NCBI GenBank assembly: GCA_016125225.1
Contig: WGME01000025.1
Location: forward strand, 38,110-102,109
DNA: 64,000 bases
Origin: a bacterium
GTDB lineage: Bacteria > Planctomycetota > Planctomycetia > Planctomycetales > Planctomycetaceae
Direction: 5' to 3'
Shown: piece by piece, positions 28,696-37,686 of the stretch
Numbering within the stretch: the first letter of the stretch is position 1
How the letters are laid out: each line of letters starts with the position of its first letter
Made by a program: the position numbers and the translations under genes
Notes under the pieces: model-generated
What the model was told of the DNA's origin: nothing
The model's input: the letters and a program-made list of their open reading frames with translations, nothing else
Database searches by the model: none

Positions 28696-29292
28696 CTTTG
28701 ATGCCTGAACTTTGTCAAATGCCTTGGCAGGTGCCGTTTGTGTAGAAGCCGAGGAAGTAACCATCAGCCGTGACACAGGTTTGGCGGTACTGCTTTCGCC
28801 GGAACAATCTATGCGAAAGGGGACCATCTGGTTCCGACTCTTATTCAATTGTGTTTGATTGTCGGGCCTATGAATTTCGTCTAGCGATTCACGTTTTCAG
28901 AGAAACAACCCCGCTTTTACCTCCCGCCAGCGAAGTTTTCCTCGCAGATTAGCGGCGCTAAGAGATGCTTCTTGTTGAGCCTCGTCGCTCGAATTCTTTG
29001 ATTGATGGGCAGGATGTACGTACGAGCTATTGATGGCCAGAGGCCAAATGCCAGCATTCTGACATGATACGTGGATTTAAACCTTTCGACATTCTGAAGA
29101 ATGCTCATGCTATTACTGCTTGGAGGGATATTTCTTGTACTTTTTATCGACGACAGTTGTCCCTCACGTCGAAGAAGCATCTGTTCGGAACCGCCTCAGA
29201 TTTCTGCTGCTGGCCTCTTTCTTGTATTGCATGGCATCAGTCCCATCGTCTGGCAGTGGCAGCCGCGAAGTTTTCCCGTCCTTGAGTACGTC
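28696..29292. other. Gene-free stretch downstream of tadC
   Basis: About 600 bp with only short frames on both strands. The frame of the following regulator is open upstream to 29101 and would start with a hydrophobic stretch (MLMLLLLGGIFLVLFIDD), which could be a real N-terminal extension but lacks support. Otherwise nothing recognisable. Confidence 0.4.
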
Positions 29293-29865
29293 ATGCAATT
29301 TAATCACAGTTCTCATGACACGTTATACCGCCACAATACCAACCCCAGAGGATCTTGCACGGTCGTCGCTGCGGCTGACAACCCTGAGGTGGGCGAAGTC
29401 ACCCGACTGGACTCCGTGCCTGGGGACACAATTGGTGCGACTTGCCATGTCGAACTGGCTGCAGAATGGTTCCCAGCCTACGAAATAGCGGATGGTGTGC
29501 CAGAGGCCAAAGTGTCTCAAGAGACCGTCACGCCGGCTGGCATCAACAGTGGTCCTTCAACATTTCAGAACCTTGAGTCACGACTTCAGAATTTGGAGCA
29601 GGCGTTGCGTGTGGTATCACAGTGCGTTTGTCACGAGCAGACCCAACAACGCTTCGAACACACACTGAAAGCACTCACAACACGGGAATGGGATGTGTTG
29701 CTTGGCCTGTTAGCCGGTCGCAGTTGCAAGCAGATCTCGCATGACCTGAACATTGGCATTCAGACCATTGCCAAACATAAGACCCACGTGCTGGAAAAAC
29801 TGCAGGTGAAAACGGTGGCAGAACTGGTGACATTGTTGTGGAGCATGCTGTCAACACAGGTCTGA
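29293..29865 (+). CDS. LuxR-type HTH regulator without receiver domain
   Basis: 190 residues from ATG 29293. The C-terminal 60 residues form a LuxR/FixJ helix-turn-helix (LTTREWDVLLGLLAGRSCKQISHDLNIGIQTIAKHKTHVLEKL, continuing KTVAELV). A preceding helical stretch (NLESRLQNLEQALRVVSQC) may dimerise. The N-terminal hundred residues match no sensor domain I recognise and lack receiver-domain acidic residues. Its position after tadC suggests control of the pilus genes (inference). A longer start at 29101 would add a hydrophobic N-terminus. Confidence 0.75.
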   Translation: MQFNHSSHDTLYRHNTNPRGSCTVVAAADNPEVGEVTRLDSVPGDTIGATCHVELAAEWFPAYEIADGVPEAKVSQETVTPAGINSGPSTFQNLESRLQNLEQALRVVSQCVCHEQTQQRFEHTLKALTTREWDVLLGLLAGRSCKQISHDLNIGIQTIAKHKTHVLEKLQVKTVAELVTLLWSMLSTQV

Positions 29866-29904
29866 CTGAGATCAATTCCCACCTGCGAAGGGTGCCTTCA
29901 CAGC

Positions 29905-30804
29905 TCAAACCCGCGTATCAACGTCAGAACGGGAAAAGCGAGCGGGGAGCAGATGAGCGGCATTTTCTGCGGCGGCAGCGATACCAAACCTGACGATCTC
30001 TGACCACGATTTCTGTTCGACGGCCGCGACAGCTAACCCAGCGGCCAGACAGTCGCCGCAACCGATCGGGTTCACGGTCTTCACTTGAAGGGTGGAGAAG
30101 TCTGCGATGCCTGCCGGACCAGCGGCGAGCAGCGTGCGTGGACCATCTGACACAATCACATGCTGGGCCCCGGCCTCACGCAAAGTCTGCATCGCCGCGA
30201 TCAGATCCTCACGGTTTGACAGCGGCCGCCCCACGGTGGCCGCGAGTTCTTCCCGATTTGGTTTCACTAGCCACGGCTGATACTTCAGACAGGCTTGTAG
30301 CTCTGGCCCACGCACGTCGAGCAGCACACGACAGGAGGTGACATCGAGCAGCCGTGTATAAAAGTCTCGCGGGGTGGTCTGCGGCAATGATCCACTGAGA
30401 ACCACGAAGTCGGCCTGTGGTACGAGCTGTGCGTACGCCGCGACATAGGCGTCGAGTTCGGCTGTCGTCAAAGCCGCCGAATTTTCGACAAGTTCCGTGG
30501 TCTGTCCGGTGCCTTGATCGAGTAATGTGGTACAGACTCGCGTGGTGGTTTGTGTGTCGGTCCAGGTGGTTGGGATACCGAGTGTGGCGAAATCCTGACG
30601 AATCAGTTCGCCCGTGGTTCCCCCAATCGGACAGAGCGTGTGCGACTTTGCACCCAGATGATGCAATGCACAACCTACGTTAAGTACTTTACCCGAAGCA
30701 CAGGCGGTGACTTGTGCCGCCCGATTCACCTCGCCGATCTGCAGGTGATCGAACGTGAGAATCTGTTGCCACGCCGGTGTCAGACCTGCTACGAGAATCA
30801 CCAC
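29905..30804 (-). CDS. PfkB-family sugar (phosphate) kinase, 1-phosphofructokinase type
   Basis: ATP-dependent kinase of the ribokinase/PfkB superfamily. N-terminal VILVAGLTPAWQQILTFDHLQIGEVNRA and SGKVLNVGCALHHLG correspond to the substrate region of FruK/LacC-type kinases; PTTWTDTQTTTRVCTTLLD is the lid; the C-terminal anion hole and catalytic base are in NPIGCGDCLAAGLAVA (GXGD). 299 residues. Its start overlaps the end of the alcohol dehydrogenase gene by seven bases, so the two are translationally coupled. Substrate not determinable. Confidence 0.9.
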   Translation of the reverse strand: MVILVAGLTPAWQQILTFDHLQIGEVNRAAQVTACASGKVLNVGCALHHLGAKSHTLCPIGGTTGELIRQDFATLGIPTTWTDTQTTTRVCTTLLDQGTGQTTELVENSAALTTAELDAYVAAYAQLVPQADFVVLSGSLPQTTPRDFYTRLLDVTSCRVLLDVRGPELQACLKYQPWLVKPNREELAATVGRPLSNREDLIAAMQTLREAGAQHVIVSDGPRTLLAAGPAGIADFSTLQVKTVNPIGCGDCLAAGLAVAAVEQKSWSEIVRFGIAAAAENAAHLLPARFSRSDVDTRV

Positions 30805-31973
30805 ATTGACTCCAGCAAGTCCTGCAAATCGCCCGGCGGAACATCGCGTGGGTTACCGCTCAGACTGTTCCCCTGGGATGCAGGAACGAGATCGGAGATC
30901 TGTTCCCGCTGCACACCGATATCCCGCAAACGGGTCGGAATACCGACCACATGACACAGGTGTTCAACTGCTTCAATGAATCCTTCGACCTGTCGGTGGG
31001 GATCATTCCAACCAAGGCCGACAGCTCTCGCGAGTAGAGCCAGTTCTTCTTGTTTGACTCTTTGATTGTACCGCAGCGTCGGAGGTAACATCACGGCACA
31101 GGCGAGTCCGTGCGGCACTTTTGCATGGACTCCAAGCGCCGCCGCGACACCGTGTGCCATCCCCAATCCCGAGTTCGCGAGCGCGATGCCGGAAATCAGT
31201 GCCGCATGACTCATCGCTTCGCGAGCTGATCGATCGCTGCCATCATGCACCGCGCGTGAAATCGCTGGCCAGGCGAGTTGGAGCCCTTGCAGGCATAACG
31301 CCTGTGGAATGGGAGCCGCCTTGCGCGAGATGTAACTTTCGATCAACTGCGTGATAGCATCCATGCCGGTGTATGCCGTGGTGGTGGCTGGCACGGTCAC
31401 GGTCAGTTCCGGATCGACGAGCACGATGCGCGGGATCATCCGATCGGAGCGCAAACTCTTTTTGAACGGCGGGGCATAGCTCGAAATCACGGCGTTCTTC
31501 GTGGCTTCGGAACCTGTGCCTGCCGTGGTGGGGACGGCGATCATCGGCAGCGGATCGTGCTGCAGCGTGAGTCCCTTGCCGACTCCTTCCAGAAAATTCT
31601 GCACCGATTCTCCATGCGGATTGGTCAGCATCGCCGCGACGGCTTTGGCGAGATCGATGGCCGAGCCGCCGCCAATCGCGATGACGCAATCATCCGGTTG
31701 AATCCCACATGTGGACCAGTCCCGCGTGAGTTGATCGACGTCGCCCACTTCGGGTTCATGATTGGGGGCGTAGGCGGTGACGACTTCCAACCCGGCCTGT
31801 TGCAGACCGGTGACAAGTTCCGCAATGGTCCCCTGCCGAGCCAGCGTTTGTGACCCGATGAGCAGAAAGACGCGTTGTCCCAGCGTCTTGGCGAGCGCGG
31901 GCAACTCGGTGCGTCGCCCCCAACCGAAGACGATCTGTGCGGGCATCAGCAGGTTGTAGGAGTTGAGAATCAT
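30798..31973 (-). CDS. Iron-containing alcohol dehydrogenase
   Basis: NAD(P)-dependent oxidation of an alcohol or reduction of an aldehyde. NAD-binding GGGSAIDLAKAVAAM, PTTAGTGSEATKNAVIS, and metal-ligand regions YTGMDAITQLIESY (Asp) and SGLGMAHGVAAALG (His), with the last His likely in KVPHGLACAVMLP. 391 residues, typical of the family. It lies between an MFS sugar-acid-type transporter and a PfkB kinase in one direction, pointing to a small catabolic unit for a sugar or polyol of unknown identity (inference). Confidence 0.92.
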   Translation of the reverse strand: MILNSYNLLMPAQIVFGWGRRTELPALAKTLGQRVFLLIGSQTLARQGTIAELVTGLQQAGLEVVTAYAPNHEPEVGDVDQLTRDWSTCGIQPDDCVIAIGGGSAIDLAKAVAAMLTNPHGESVQNFLEGVGKGLTLQHDPLPMIAVPTTAGTGSEATKNAVISSYAPPFKKSLRSDRMIPRIVLVDPELTVTVPATTTAYTGMDAITQLIESYISRKAAPIPQALCLQGLQLAWPAISRAVHDGSDRSAREAMSHAALISGIALANSGLGMAHGVAAALGVHAKVPHGLACAVMLPPTLRYNQRVKQEELALLARAVGLGWNDPHRQVEGFIEAVEHLCHVVGIPTRLRDIGVQREQISDLVPASQGNSLSGNPRDVPPGDLQDLLESMW

Positions 31974-31991
31974 CCACGTTCTTCATGCAGT

Positions 31992-32061
31992 GTGCCACGG
32001 CTCTGTGAGCCGTGCATTTTACGGTGTACCATCTCTCGCACGGCTCGCAGAGCCGTGGCAC
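31992..32061. repeat. Inverted repeat, GTGCCACGGCTC family
   Basis: Arms 31992-32015 (GTGCCACGGCTCTGTGAGCC then GTGC) and 32038-32061 (inverted copy, two mismatches), 22-bp spacer. Each arm contains its own smaller dyad (CACGGCTC...GAGCCGTG), so the element can form a double hairpin. It sits between the MFS transporter and the alcohol dehydrogenase gene and could reduce read-through (inference). Confidence 0.88.
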
Positions 32062-32105
32062 CCAAAGATCGCGATCCCGGGCGTCTGATTGTTGACATGA
32101 CATTC

Positions 32106-33377
32106 TTAATGTGCGGTCGTCGGTTCATCGTCCTTACCCCAGCCGAACAGGATGATCACCGTCGCGATGAGAGGCAATAGCCCGGCGAGAATCAGGCCGT
32201 GATCATACCGGCCTGTCTTATCGACCCACCAGCCGAAGAACTCGTGCAGCGGGGCGACGAAGAACCACGCAAATGTTCCCAGCAAGCCTGTGACTTTGCC
32301 CTGGTGCTTCGTCGAGAGTTCCTGGCTGAACGCGTAATAACAGGGGAACATGCCCAGCGACCCGGCTGACAACAGCAGCATCACCGCCAGCAATCCAGAC
32401 CCCGCGGGCAACCAAGGCAACAGGACGCACAAGGCCGTCAACAGGGCACAACCGCCAAAGACCACCAGCCGTGCGTGATGCACCGTCCAACCCCGTTTGT
32501 GCAACCAGGCGGTGAGAATGCCCGCCGTGATGCAGCCGACATCATTAGCGATGTAGAACCAGAACAGAAAGTCGAGGGCGTCCTTCTCTTCATAACCGCG
32601 TCCCTTCTGCAGGAACAACGGCAGCCAGACGCGGTAAGCGTGGTAGCACGCATTGATAAGGATCACCACGGCGACCAGAACCAGAAACCGTCGCTGGGTG
32701 ATCGCCACCAAAAAGTTGGTCGCGCCGGGAGCGGGAGCGGAATCGGGCAGCGGCGCGAGTTCTGAGCCACGGATCATCAATAGCCACAGAATCACCCAGC
32801 CGAGACCGATCAACCCGATTGCCTGAAACGCCGGCCGCCAGCTGCCTTCCGCATCGGTCAACATAAACCGCAAGATGAGCGGCGTCAGAATCGCTCCGAT
32901 CGCTGTGCCACTTTGCAGAACGCTGTTGCCGAGCGTTCGTTTTGAAGAGGGCAACAACCGCTGCGTGGTCTTCAGCGCGCACGGCCAGTGTCCCGCTTCA
33001 AACAGCCCCAGCAACAACCGACACCAGAGAAGTGACAGGTACGTTTCCGCCCAGCCGGTGAGGAAGCCCATCAGCGACCACATCAACAGGACCGCCGGGT
33101 AAAGCCAGCGAATGTTCACACGATCGGCGACAAACCCGAACACCAGTGCCCCTGCCGCGAAGGCCCAGCCGAAGACCTTTTCGAGTTTGCCATACTGCTG
33201 ATTCGTAAGCTGAAACTCATCCTGAATGCGTTTTGAGACCGTCGACAGTGTCTGCCGGTCCATATAGTTGATCGTGCTGGCCAGCAACAGAATGCCGCAG
33301 ACAAACCAGACCCATGCGGAGGTTCGGGAACTGCTGTCGGTGACGGTGGTCATGGGTGGCTCAACGGTTTGTGTCAT
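32106..33377 (-). CDS. MFS transporter, ACS (hexuronate/glucarate-like) family
   Basis: Twelve-helix major facilitator of the anion:cation symporter family. N-terminal signature VCGILLLASTINYMDRQTLSTV, the loop FVADRVNIRWLYPAV, then RLLLGLFEAGHWPCALKTTQRLLP and GNSVLQSGTAIGAILTPL, all typical of ExuT/GudP-type sugar-acid carriers. 423 residues from ATG 33377, which lies inside the 3' end of the upstream exonuclease gene (17-base overlap); ATG 33353 is an alternative. Upstream of the alcohol dehydrogenase and kinase genes, probably the uptake step for the same pathway. Confidence 0.9.
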   Translation of the reverse strand: MTQTVEPPMTTVTDSSSRTSAWVWFVCGILLLASTINYMDRQTLSTVSKRIQDEFQLTNQQYGKLEKVFGWAFAAGALVFGFVADRVNIRWLYPAVLLMWSLMGFLTGWAETYLSLLWCRLLLGLFEAGHWPCALKTTQRLLPSSKRTLGNSVLQSGTAIGAILTPLILRFMLTDAEGSWRPAFQAIGLIGLGWVILWLLMIRGSELAPLPDSAPAPGATNFLVAITQRRFLVLVAVVILINACYHAYRVWLPLFLQKGRGYEEKDALDFLFWFYIANDVGCITAGILTAWLHKRGWTVHHARLVVFGGCALLTALCVLLPWLPAGSGLLAVMLLLSAGSLGMFPCYYAFSQELSTKHQGKVTGLLGTFAWFFVAPLHEFFGWWVDKTGRYDHGLILAGLLPLIATVIILFGWGKDDEPTTAH

Positions 33378-34407
33378 CGGCAAACAATTCCAATTGGGTC
33401 GCGGTGGGAACGCTGATGGTCGGTGGGGCCTGGCAACGGGGACTGCGCAGCGAAAACGCGTCGAGTCCCTGTTCCTGGAGGGTGGCGATGAGCACCTCAA
33501 TATATCCGTGCATCACCCCGACACGCTCGGCACCGGTGTCACGCACGGTCTGCAGAATCTCGTAGTGATCGGCATGATCGGAGAGGGCAAACCCGGTGGT
33601 GACTCGGCGGCGGCGTGCTCCCTCGGGAAGCAGCATCCAACCGGAAACAAACGCCGTCGAGTAATTTCCGTGAAACGGGCAGGGCTGTTGCCAGCGCGAC
33701 ATCGGCGGTAGCAGAAACAACGCTTGAGACCAATCGGCTTCTAATCGCGGATCACGCAGTTCGCGAGTTTCCGGGAATGTGACTCCCTCGGCCTGATAGA
33801 ACGCGTTCATCTCACTCATCTGCGGATGGACATAGATCGGCCCGACCTGCGGATCGAGGTTCGACAGCACCCGCTGTGCCTTGCCGAGTGCATAGACATA
33901 CAGAAAACTTGCCTTGCCGTAGGTCTGGTTCTCACGCCACCAGTCATGAATTTGCGCAACCACACTTGCTGGTTCTGGCCAGCGGAAGATCGGGTGCCCG
34001 AAGGTGGATTCGGTGATCAACGTCTGACACCGTACGGGTTCAAAAGGCGTGCAGGTGGCTTCGGCCGTCGTCTTGTAGTCGCCGGTCACCACCCAGACTT
34101 CGCCCTGATGTTCCACCCGAATCTGTGCAGAACCTTGAATGTGTCCCGCCGGATGAAACGACACACGGACGCCACAAAAATTGAGCGCTTCGCCATAGTT
34201 CAAGGTGGTGATCGCGGCGCGGGGGCCGAGTCGCGACTGTACAATCCCGAGGCCCGGTTTCGCGGTCAGATACCGTCGGCAACCCTTGGTGAGATGGTCC
34301 GCATGACCATGCGTAATCACCGCATTCGCCACCGCACCACACGGGTCAATATGGAACCCGCCCGCCTCACAGTACAAACCAGCGGCGGTCATGCGGAGCA
34401 GGGGCAT
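33361..34407 (-). CDS. Metallo-beta-lactamase-fold DNA exonuclease (ligase-associated type)
   Basis: Predicted Zn-dependent nuclease of the MBL/beta-CASP group known in databases as 'ligase-associated DNA exonuclease'. Motifs: ITHGHADHLTKGC (HxHxDH), FHPAGHIQGSAQI, VVTGDYKTTAEAT with LITESTFGHPIF, and C-terminal GFALSDHADHYEIL. 348 residues. In other bacteria it is often encoded with an Lhr helicase, an ATP-dependent ligase and a phosphoesterase. Here an Lhr-type gene is 15 kb away and no ligase gene is visible; a phosphoesterase of another subfamily lies divergently next door. Confidence 0.9.
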   Translation of the reverse strand: MPLLRMTAAGLYCEAGGFHIDPCGAVANAVITHGHADHLTKGCRRYLTAKPGLGIVQSRLGPRAAITTLNYGEALNFCGVRVSFHPAGHIQGSAQIRVEHQGEVWVVTGDYKTTAEATCTPFEPVRCQTLITESTFGHPIFRWPEPASVVAQIHDWWRENQTYGKASFLYVYALGKAQRVLSNLDPQVGPIYVHPQMSEMNAFYQAEGVTFPETRELRDPRLEADWSQALFLLPPMSRWQQPCPFHGNYSTAFVSGWMLLPEGARRRRVTTGFALSDHADHYEILQTVRDTGAERVGVMHGYIEVLIATLQEQGLDAFSLRSPRCQAPPTISVPTATQLELFADDTNR

Positions 34408-34417
34408 GGGCGGGGGC

Positions 34418-34589
34418 AGGTATCAGGGATCACGTTTCAAACGTCAGGTGGGAGGGAACCGAAAACGAGCCACCTTCTCGATCCCCGACCAATAAGGTAC
34501 GCTGAGACGAGCAAAACAGCCAGTCCGCGTTGCCATCGCGGCATTGGGACACCGGCTGACTCCTGACACCTTTTACCTGATACCGACTG
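34418..34589. repeat. Imperfect inverted repeat, GGTATCAGG family
   Basis: GCAGGTATCAGGGATCACG near 34418 and an inverted, diverged copy ending TTACCTGATACCGACTG just before the phosphoesterase start. Both flanks also carry GTCAGG-type words (ACGTCAGG; CTCCTGACACC). Arms are imperfect and about 30-40 bp with a roughly 100-bp centre. It occupies the whole divergent gap between the exonuclease and phosphoesterase genes. Confidence 0.6.
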
Positions 34590-35126
34590 ATGCTCCTTGG
34601 CCTCTTTGCAGACGCGCACGATCATCTCGACCACATCCGGACCGCGGTTGAGGTCTTTAACGCCCATCAATGCGAACTCGTGATCTTCGCGGGGGATCTG
34701 GTGTCGTCGTTTGCGGTGCCTCCGCTCAGGCAGCTTAATTGTCCGATCCTTGCCAGTTTTGGAGACAACGAAGGCAACAAGATCGGCGTCGCGGCGGGTT
34801 TCAAGATTCTCGGCCAGATCGGCGAACCACCCTTCGGATTTACCACCCCCGATGGCACGCGGATCGTGGTCACCCATATGTTACGGAGCCTGCGCGGCGC
34901 GGAAGGCGAGTTCGATGTCTGTGTCTTCGCCCACACGCATCGAGCCGAAATCAGCCAGGATGAACACGGCCGCATGCTGATCAACCCCGGTGAAACCTCC
35001 GGCTGGTCATTCGGCAAACCCTCCGTGGCGATTCTCGAGACACAACCCCTCTCTGCCCAGATAATTCGCCTCGATGAGTGGAACCGCGAAAAATCCGGGA
35101 ACTCAGGAGAATCGGCCGTCGTCTGA
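34590..35126 (+). CDS. YfcE/MJ0936-type metallophosphoesterase
   Basis: Small calcineurin-like phosphoesterase, 178 residues. Metal-ligand motifs: GLFADAHDHLDHI (DxH), LVIFAGDLVSS (GD), SFGDNEGNK (GDNE), VTHM and CVFAHTHRAEI (GHTH equivalent). The set is complete, so activity is expected; the substrate may be a phosphodiester or nucleotide. It stands divergent from the MBL-fold exonuclease gene, which may be coincidental or part of a nucleic-acid repair or processing function. Confidence 0.88.
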   Translation: MLLGLFADAHDHLDHIRTAVEVFNAHQCELVIFAGDLVSSFAVPPLRQLNCPILASFGDNEGNKIGVAAGFKILGQIGEPPFGFTTPDGTRIVVTHMLRSLRGAEGEFDVCVFAHTHRAEISQDEHGRMLINPGETSGWSFGKPSVAILETQPLSAQIIRLDEWNREKSGNSGESAVV

Positions 35127-35170
35127 TCGTTGGGAATCTCGTTTTCAAAGAGAAGACTAACGCAACAATT

Positions 35171-35307
35171 TTAGCCACAAAGAGGCACAAAAAACGCAAA
35201 AGAGATCAGGCGAAGGGCAGAGTGTCATGGGAATGTGGCCTTGAACTCTCAACCCTAAACGCTCAACTCTTAACCTTCTTGTGACTTTTGTGCCTCTTTG
35301 TGGCCAA
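35171..35307. repeat. Inverted repeat, CCACAAAGAGGCACAAAA family
   Basis: TTAGCCACAAAGAGGCACAA at 35171 is repeated inverted as TTGTGCCTCTTTGTGGCCAA ending at 35307, about 20 bp with one or two mismatches and a spacer near 90 bp. It lies between the phosphoesterase gene and the vWA gene. I recall very similar words in intergenic DNA of other Planctomycetes and Verrucomicrobia genomes, though this was not checked. Confidence 0.8.
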
Positions 35308-35370
35308 CTGCCTTTCTGGCTGATCTGAAATAACCCGCTCGGGTTTGGTGCTTTCCTGAAAGGAACTCCC

Positions 35371-37644
35371 ATGTTTCGCTGGTGGCTGCGCTGTTGGGCG
35401 GTTTGGTTTGTGCTGGCAAGTTCCGCAGTCTGGGCACAGGGGGTGCTGATCATCACCGATCATCCCACGCCGTTACCCCGGCCCATGCCACGACCGACAC
35501 CGTCGGCCAGCTATGCCATCAAGGAACTGGCGATTAACGCCAAGTTGATCGATCAGGTCGCCCGCGTGCAGGTGTCGCAGACCTTCGTGAATACCGGCAA
35601 CGTGCAGATCGAAGCCCAATTTGTGTTTCCACTACCGTATGATGGCGCGATTGATTCTCTGACGCTGCTGGTCGATGGCAAGGAGTTTCCCGCGAAGCTG
35701 CTGTCAGCGAAGGAAGCCCGCGCCCGATACGAGGCCATTGTGCGGTCGAACAAAGATCCGGCGTTGCTCGAATACCTGGGCACCGGATTGTTCCAGACCA
35801 GCGTCTTTCCGATCCCCGCCGGAGCCGAGCGGACCGTCTCGCTGACCTACAATCAACTCCTGCGGAAAGATCATGGCCTGACCGATTTTCTCTTCCCGTT
35901 GAGTACCGCGAAGTACACGTCCAAACCGGTGCAGAAGGTTGATGTCTCCATCAACATCGAAAGCTCACAGGCCATTCAAAACGTCTACAGCCCCACGCAT
36001 CCCATTGAGATTCAACGTCCGGAACCCACGCGAGCCATTGTCCGCTGGCAACGTGTGAACGAGACCCCCGGAGCTGATTTCCGGCTGTTCTACGATGTCG
36101 GCAATACCGGCCTTGCGGCCCGGGTTATCACCTACCGACCCGATGACAAAGAAGATGGATACTTCCTGCTACTGGCCAGTCCGCCGATGAAAGCCGCCGA
36201 GGTCGAGCGCCCCCAAAAGACCGTGCTGTTCGTGGTCGATAAATCGGGCAGCATGGCGGGCAAGAAGGTCGAACAGGCGAAGGCTGCTATCCGTTTTGTC
36301 CTTGATAACCTCCGGGAAGGCGATCTTTTTAACATCATCGCCTATGAAGGCAATGTCGAAATGTTCCGCCCGGAACTGGAGAAGTATACCGAAGAGAGCC
36401 GTAAAGCCGCGATTGGTTATGTCGAAGGGTTGTACGCCGGCGGTGGGACCAACATTCACGGCGCGATGACGCAGGCCCTGAACCAGCTCAAAGACTCCAG
36501 CCGTCCGAACTTTGTTCTGTTTCTCACGGATGGCTTGCCGACGGTTGGGACCACCGGCGAAAGCGAAATTGTCGCCGCCGCCAAACAGGCCAATGCGGTC
36601 CATGCCCGCGTGTTGCCGTTTGGGGTCGGTTACGACGTCAACAGTCGCTTGCTCGATCGCCTCGCCCGCGAAAACTTCGGCATGAGCGAATACGTCCGGC
36701 CGGATGAAGATATCGAAGCTCATGTTGCGAAGGTCTATGGCCGCATCGGCTCGCCGGTGATGTCCGATGTCGTCGTGAACTTTGAGTTCGACAACGTCAA
36801 ACCGGAAGATGCCCCGGCTATCAACCGCCGTTATCCGAAAGAGGTGTTCGATCTCTTCGAAGGGGAGCAACTGGTGATCGTGGGGCGGTATCGTCACAAC
36901 GGTCACTCCGGGGCTGCGAAAGTGGTCATCACCGGGCATTCCGGGGGGGAAGCGTTGAAGTTTGATTTCCCAGCCGAGTTCGTCGCGAAGAGTGCCGATG
37001 CCTCACTGGCTTTCGTGGAAAAGCTATGGGCGACGCGACGGATCGGAGAGATCATCGACCAACTCGATCTGAACGGTCAGAACGAAGAGTTGGTGAAAGA
37101 ACTCGTGGAACTCTCGACCAAGCATGGCATTCTCACGCCCTACACATCCTTCCTGGCGGATGAAACGGCGGTGCCGCAACTGCTGACGGGGACATCGTCG
37201 CTGAGTGCGGCGACCGATGGTGTTCGCCGCTTGAGCGCAGCGGGTGGCATGGAGGGCTTCAGTCAGCGTTCAGAGAAAGCGCGGTTCCAGAATGCCGCCT
37301 CGGCCCCGGCCGCCGCCAATCCGTTCGGGAGCAATTCGTTACGGGACATCGCGTCGGATAAGGAAGTTGAAACCGAAGCTGTCCGTACGGCTGGTAAGGA
37401 CGCGCTCTATGCCCGGGGTTATGTGCAGGAAGGCAAGCAGGTGAAGCTGCTTGTCACACCGGAGACTTCGAAACTGGACCTCGCGAAGGATCAGGCTCAG
37501 ATCAAAGAAATTGATCGCTACAGCGACGATTACTTTGCGATCGTGCAATCCAACACGGCCGATGAGAACCTGCTGTTCGTACAGCAACGGGCCGACGAGC
37601 AACTTCTCGTGAAACTCCGCGGCCAAGTCTACCTCGTCAAATAG
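35371..37644 (+). CDS. Secreted VIT and von Willebrand factor A domain protein
   Basis: 757 residues with a signal peptide (WLRCWAVWFVLASSAVWA). Residues about 45-175 form a VIT domain (ARVQVSQTFVNTGNVQIEAQ, FPLPYDGAIDSL, SAKEARARYE). A vWA domain follows near 280-450 with an intact MIDAS: DKSGSM, the Thr in AGGGTNIHGAM, and FLTDGLPTVG. The C-terminal 250 residues are like the tail of inter-alpha-trypsin-inhibitor heavy chain type proteins (VELSTKHGILTPYTSFLADE). Probably a Mg2+-dependent adhesion or binding protein at the cell surface. A GAAAGGA ribosome site precedes the ATG. Confidence 0.92.
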   Translation: MFRWWLRCWAVWFVLASSAVWAQGVLIITDHPTPLPRPMPRPTPSASYAIKELAINAKLIDQVARVQVSQTFVNTGNVQIEAQFVFPLPYDGAIDSLTLLVDGKEFPAKLLSAKEARARYEAIVRSNKDPALLEYLGTGLFQTSVFPIPAGAERTVSLTYNQLLRKDHGLTDFLFPLSTAKYTSKPVQKVDVSINIESSQAIQNVYSPTHPIEIQRPEPTRAIVRWQRVNETPGADFRLFYDVGNTGLAARVITYRPDDKEDGYFLLLASPPMKAAEVERPQKTVLFVVDKSGSMAGKKVEQAKAAIRFVLDNLREGDLFNIIAYEGNVEMFRPELEKYTEESRKAAIGYVEGLYAGGGTNIHGAMTQALNQLKDSSRPNFVLFLTDGLPTVGTTGESEIVAAAKQANAVHARVLPFGVGYDVNSRLLDRLARENFGMSEYVRPDEDIEAHVAKVYGRIGSPVMSDVVVNFEFDNVKPEDAPAINRRYPKEVFDLFEGEQLVIVGRYRHNGHSGAAKVVITGHSGGEALKFDFPAEFVAKSADASLAFVEKLWATRRIGEIIDQLDLNGQNEELVKELVELSTKHGILTPYTSFLADETAVPQLLTGTSSLSAATDGVRRLSAAGGMEGFSQRSEKARFQNAASAPAAANPFGSNSLRDIASDKEVETEAVRTAGKDALYARGYVQEGKQVKLLVTPETSKLDLAKDQAQIKEIDRYSDDYFAIVQSNTADENLLFVQQRADEQLLVKLRGQVYLVK

Positions 37645-37651
37645 TCTAAAC

Positions 37652-37673
37652 CAGCCCGCAGCGCGAGCAAGGG
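37652..37673. repeat. 22-bp repeat unit, copy 1 (CAGCCCGCAGCG family)
   Basis: The 22-mer beginning CAGCCCGCAGCGCGAGCAAG and ending GG is identical to 46301-46322, 8.6 kb away in an intergenic region. Here no matching inverted arm follows; instead a different hairpin, 37687-37714, stands next to it. Confidence 0.85.
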
Positions 37674-37686
37674 CAAGCATAAACGG

